Below, piece by piece: positions 14,525 through 17,233 of a stretch of DNA of 17,233 nt. The position numbers were made by a program, and so were the translations under genes. Positions within the stretch are counted from its first letter, which is position 1; each line of letters begins with the position of its first letter. This stretch comes from Prolixibacteraceae bacterium (GTDB lineage: Bacteria > Bacteroidota > Bacteroidia > Bacteroidales > Prolixibacteraceae). The notes under the pieces are model-generated. The model worked only from the letters and a program-made list of their open reading frames with translations, was not told the origin of the DNA and did not search any database. Where the stretch lies: positions 1 through 17,233 of the forward strand of contig SKHV01000230.1 in the NCBI GenBank assembly GCA_007116765.1. Reading direction: 5' to 3'.

Positions 14525-15602
14525 CACCAGCCATATTCCGTTGCTCAAAAGGCCGGTATTTGCGCTGCACAGGCAATACAAGCTTGCCGAAACTAAAAAG
14601 CACCAATTGCAGTATATCATGTGGGAATGTACTTTACGTTGCAATTTTAGCTGTTTGCATTGTGGCAGCGACTGCAAAAAAGATGCCTCGAAACCCGACA
14701 TGCCCGTTGCCGATTTCATTAAAAGCATTGATGATATTATGCCTTTGGTGCAACCCGAAAACACTACGGTGGTAATTACAGGCGGCGAACCACTTATGCG
14801 AACCGATTTAGAATCTGTAGGTAATGAATTGAAGAGGCGCCGTTTCCCATGGGGAATGGTTACCAACGGCTATTTATTAACGCCTGAGAAACTCAATAGC
14901 CTTATCGATGCAGGTTTACATGCTATCACAATTAGTCTCGATGGTTTTGAGAAATCGCACGATTGGTTGCGGGGTGTAAACGGATCGTTTCTAAAAGCAA
15001 TACAGGCTATTGCACAGGTTGCAGCCAAAGGTCTGGTTTTCGATGTAGTTACCTGTGTAAACCAACAAAATTTTAACGAGCTTGAACACTTGCGCATGTT
15101 GTTGATTGATTTGGGCGTGAAAAACTGGCGAATCTTCACCATTTTCCCAGTAGGAAGAGCCGCGCAAAACAATGCACTTTCTCTTTCCGACCAACAGTTT
15201 AAAGCTCTTTTCGGAAAAATTAAAGTCTGGCGAACTGCTGGCGATATTCAGGTGAACTATGGATGCGAAGGCTTTCTGGGCAAGTTTGAAGGCGAAGTGC
15301 GCGACAATTTCTTCTTTTGCCGGGCTGGCATTAACATTGCTTCCATATTAGTGGATGGTTCGCTTACCGGCTGTAACAACATCAATCATCAATACATTCA
15401 GGGGAATATATACTCGCAGTCGTTTCCCGATATATGGGAAAATAATTTCGGGGTTATGCGCGACCGTAGCTGGATGAAAACAGGCAAATGCAAACAATGC
15501 AGGCATTTTGACCTTTGCCTTGGCAACGGCTTTCATTTACGCAATGAAAACGGAGACTTGCTTCTGTGCCACTTAGAAAAACTTGAAAATACAGATAAAT
15601 AG
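14514..15602 (+). CDS. radical SAM/SPASM enzyme of the rSAM/lipoprotein system
   Basis: A 362-aa cytosolic radical S-adenosylmethionine enzyme, predicted to modify a peptide or protein, most likely the lipoprotein encoded just before it (11-bp overlap, ATG inside the upstream reading frame). The [4Fe-4S]/SAM motif is C43-N-F-S-C47-L-H-C50; ITGGEPL is at 88-94, and SLDG (141-144) and the PVGRA segment (212-216) fit the rSAM barrel. The C-terminal region is SPASM-like: C269, G282-x4-C287, C326-x2-C329-x5-C335 and C352. The cysteine expected four residues after C335 is a glycine (CLGNG), and an extra C251 precedes the domain. A family known to me as TIGR04133 (radical SAM enzyme, rSAM/lipoprotein system) fits both the layout and the neighbour. 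The product and chemistry are unknown. The gene ends 14 bp from the converging rRNA methyltransferase gene, with no terminator hairpin seen. Confidence 0.9.
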   Translation: MKNSTSHIPLLKRPVFALHRQYKLAETKKHQLQYIMWECTLRCNFSCLHCGSDCKKDASKPDMPVADFIKSIDDIMPLVQPENTTVVITGGEPLMRTDLESVGNELKRRRFPWGMVTNGYLLTPEKLNSLIDAGLHAITISLDGFEKSHDWLRGVNGSFLKAIQAIAQVAAKGLVFDVVTCVNQQNFNELEHLRMLLIDLGVKNWRIFTIFPVGRAAQNNALSLSDQQFKALFGKIKVWRTAGDIQVNYGCEGFLGKFEGEVRDNFFFCRAGINIASILVDGSLTGCNNINHQYIQGNIYSQSFPDIWENNFGVMRDRSWMKTGKCKQCRHFDLCLGNGFHLRNENGDLLLCHLEKLENTDK

Positions 15603-15616
15603 TTTGTAGCAGAAGC

Positions 15617-16804
15617 CTATTCAACGTATAATACGAGTCCTTTTAGATATTCTCCCTCGGGATGGTAAATATTCACCGGATGATCGGCAGGTTGCGACAA
15701 CTGATGCAATACACGCACATTGCGCTTAGCTATTGCTGCCGCCGAGAAAACCGCTTCTCTGAACTTATCCCTACTTACTGCCTGCGAACAACTGAAAGTA
15801 AATACAATGCCTCCTGGTCTTATTTGCTCAAAAGCTCTTGCATTAATTTTTTTGTAGCCCTGCAAAGCATGGCTTAATGCACTGCGGTGTTTGGCAAAGG
15901 CCGGTGGGTCGAGCACTATCAGGTCGTATTTGTCTTTTATGTCTTTGAGATATTCAAAGGCATCGGCAACAATTGCTTCATGGCGGCTATCGCCAGGGAA
16001 GTTAAGTTCTACATTTTCGCGAGTAAGATCAATGGCTTTCCCCGACGAATCGACCGAGTGTACGAGTTTTGCGTTGCCACGCATGGCGAAAAACGAAAAC
16101 CCTCCGGTGTAACAAAACATGTTCAATACCTCGCGGCCGTTTGAGTATTCCTGTAAAAGGCGTCGGTTCTCTCGTTGGTCGATAAAAAAACCTGTTTTTT
16201 GACCTTCAACCCAATCAATTTTAAACTGATTGCCGTATTCTAGTACAATGCCGGGTTCCGCTTGTCCAAGTAAATATTGATTCACAGGTTCAATATCGGC
16301 TTTAAAGGGTAGGGTTTTGGCACTTTTGTCGTAAACGGCAGTAAGTGCGTCGCCCATAATTTCTTTTAGGTATGCCGCAATTTCGTGGCGCATTATGTAC
16401 ATGCCTATTGAATGCATTTGCATTACTGCGGTGTCGTTGTACATGTCAATTATCAGCCCGGGTAGCCCGTCGCCCTCGGCATACACCAGGCGGTAAACGT
16501 TAGTGCTGCTGTTGTTTGTATAGCCTAATGATTGTCTCAGCTTAAACGCACTTTTCAGTTTGTTCTTCCAAAAATCAGTATCGGGCGTAATTTCTTCGAA
16601 TGAGAATACCCGAACCGCAATTGAGCCAATTTGATAATGCCCGATTCCTAAAAATTCATCTTTATTTGAAAATACGGTAACGGTGTCACCTTCGTTAACC
16701 TGACCATAAATTTTTTTAATGGCTCCTGAAAATACCCAGGGGTGAAATCTTTTAAGCGATTGGTCTTTACCCGATTTCAATACTATTTTTGTGTAGTTAC
16801 TCAT
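15617..16804 (-). CDS. rlmI: class I SAM-dependent rRNA cytosine methyltransferase (RlmI-like)
   Basis: A 395-aa cytosolic enzyme predicted to make 5-methylcytosine in 23S rRNA (C1962 in E. coli numbering). The N-terminal PUA-type domain (about 1-75) contains HPWVFSGAI (21-29). The central domain carries YRLVYAEGDGLPGLIID (104-120) and GQKTGFFIDQR (201-211). The Rossmann methyltransferase core has VLNMFCYTGGFS (motif I, 226-237), VDSS for the SAM ribose (251-254) and VLDPPAFAK (297-305). The catalytic cysteine is C339 in FSCSQ (337-341). A closing HPEGEYLKGL matches the RlmI family end, and the length is normal. The ATG overlaps the end of the upstream exonuclease gene (ATGAGTAA, 8-bp overlap), so the two are probably translationally coupled. 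The gene converges on the radical SAM gene with a 14-bp gap. Confidence 0.93.
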   Translation of the reverse strand: MSNYTKIVLKSGKDQSLKRFHPWVFSGAIKKIYGQVNEGDTVTVFSNKDEFLGIGHYQIGSIAVRVFSFEEITPDTDFWKNKLKSAFKLRQSLGYTNNSSTNVYRLVYAEGDGLPGLIIDMYNDTAVMQMHSIGMYIMRHEIAAYLKEIMGDALTAVYDKSAKTLPFKADIEPVNQYLLGQAEPGIVLEYGNQFKIDWVEGQKTGFFIDQRENRRLLQEYSNGREVLNMFCYTGGFSFFAMRGNAKLVHSVDSSGKAIDLTRENVELNFPGDSRHEAIVADAFEYLKDIKDKYDLIVLDPPAFAKHRSALSHALQGYKKINARAFEQIRPGGIVFTFSCSQAVSRDKFREAVFSAAAIAKRNVRVLHQLSQPADHPVNIYHPEGEYLKGLVLYVE

Positions 16805-17233
16805 TGCTGTTTTTTAAAAAATCTTCGTAAATTTTAAATGATACCCATGCATCGGTTGCAGCATACAGCTGTTGGGCTTCGGTAAGTTCGTCAGCTTCCC
16901 AGTTCGAGAGTTGTTGTGCTTTTGAAATGCGTCCGCCGAGAACAATTCCTGCCATCTTTTTCAAGCTAACACTGTTAATGCCCAGTTTTGGAGCCATATC
17001 CTGCAATTCAATAAAACCCCGTGCCTCGAAATGTATGTTTTGTTGCAATACCTTAATGTCGTCGCGAATAGCAGCACCGGCCTTTTTGATATTCTGATTA
17101 GAAAGGAGTTCGATTAATGGTTCCGTTAAACTTTTGTTGTTCAGTTTAAATAGAAAAGACTGATCGTGAGTGGATAGTTGTAAAAGCGCTACTTTATTTA
17201 TTTGTCCTTTTTTAAACGATGGTTTAGTTTCAG
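16797..17233 (-). CDS. RNase D-like 3'-5' exonuclease, 5' end outside the window
   Basis: The frame stays open from the stop at 16797-16799 to the right edge, giving 144 visible C-terminal residues, so only the N-terminus (perhaps 40-50 residues) is missing; the TTG at 17046 is not the start. The visible part begins ETKPSFKKGQ, which is the end of the exonuclease-I motif (D-x-E, here with only the E shown). It continues with VALLQLST, the Exo II region GAAIRDDIKVL, and Exo III YAATDAW (Tyr-x3-Asp), as in DnaQ/RNase D-type 3'-5' exonucleases. The family removes nucleotides from RNA or DNA 3' ends; the substrate of this subgroup is unclear. The stop codon lies inside the first codons of the RlmI-like gene. 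I recall this exonuclease-methyltransferase pairing as common in Bacteroidota, which hints at rRNA maturation. Confidence 0.88.
   Translation of the reverse strand, partial: ETKPSFKKGQINKVALLQLSTHDQSFLFKLNNKSLTEPLIELLSNQNIKKAGAAIRDDIKVLQQNIHFEARGFIELQDMAPKLGINSVSLKKMAGIVLGGRISKAQQLSNWEADELTEAQQLYAATDAWVSFKIYEDFLKNSNE

Noticed and set aside
14468..14866. 132-codon minus-strand frame antisense to the lipoprotein and radical SAM genes
   Set aside because: It is a shadow of two genes with clear domains on the other strand and has no features of its own.

Overview
The window looks like a chromosomal stretch from a member of the Bacteroidota, probably a polysaccharide-degrading relative of the Bacteroidales. 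The reasons are: A-rich upstream regions without Shine-Dalgarno sites; possible TTG/TAnnTTTG-type promoters; a TlpA-like thioredoxin protein with the N-terminal layout typical of this phylum; an alternative-spermidine-pathway carboxynorspermidine synthase; an AddB-like nuclease of the Bacteroidota type; and a paired radical SAM enzyme and lipoprotein that I know only from this phylum. No insertion sequence, prophage, CRISPR array, tRNA or rRNA was seen.

Layout. (1) 1-5379, + strand: the 3' part of a TlpA-like protein, a 379-bp gap, then a secreted BD-FAE-type esterase and a secreted two-domain CE1 esterase-GH10 xylanase, 45 bp apart. These two form a small xylan-processing unit. (2) 5376-7215, - strand: a RidA/chorismatase-fold (FkbO/Hyg5/XanB2-like) protein whose stop codon interlocks with that of the xylanase, and a small four-helix membrane protein. 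(3) 7443-9692, + strand: a putative lipoprotein of the endonuclease/exonuclease/phosphatase fold, then a carboxynorspermidine synthase ending in a strong terminator. (4) 10057-10860, - strand: an exported protein with the fold of the GDPD/AIM6-like phosphodiesterases but apparently without their catalytic residues, also followed by a strong terminator. (5) 11163-15602, + strand: an AddB-like PD-(D/E)XK Fe-S nuclease, a small putative lipoprotein and a radical SAM/SPASM enzyme, arranged like an operon. (6) 15617-17233, - strand: an RNase D-like 3'-5' exonuclease (cut by the window edge) translationally coupled to an RlmI-like 23S rRNA cytosine methyltransferase.

How the genes fit together. The two esterases and the xylanase should cooperate: GH10 cuts the xylan backbone while the esterases remove acyl or feruloyl side groups. 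The lipoprotein and the radical SAM enzyme overlap by 11 bp and match the 'rSAM/lipoprotein system', a predicted peptide-modification pair of unknown function; this is the best candidate for an undescribed system here. The phosphodiesterase-like protein with a disabled active site is the second most interesting item. The other genes are housekeeping (polyamine synthesis, recombination, rRNA modification).
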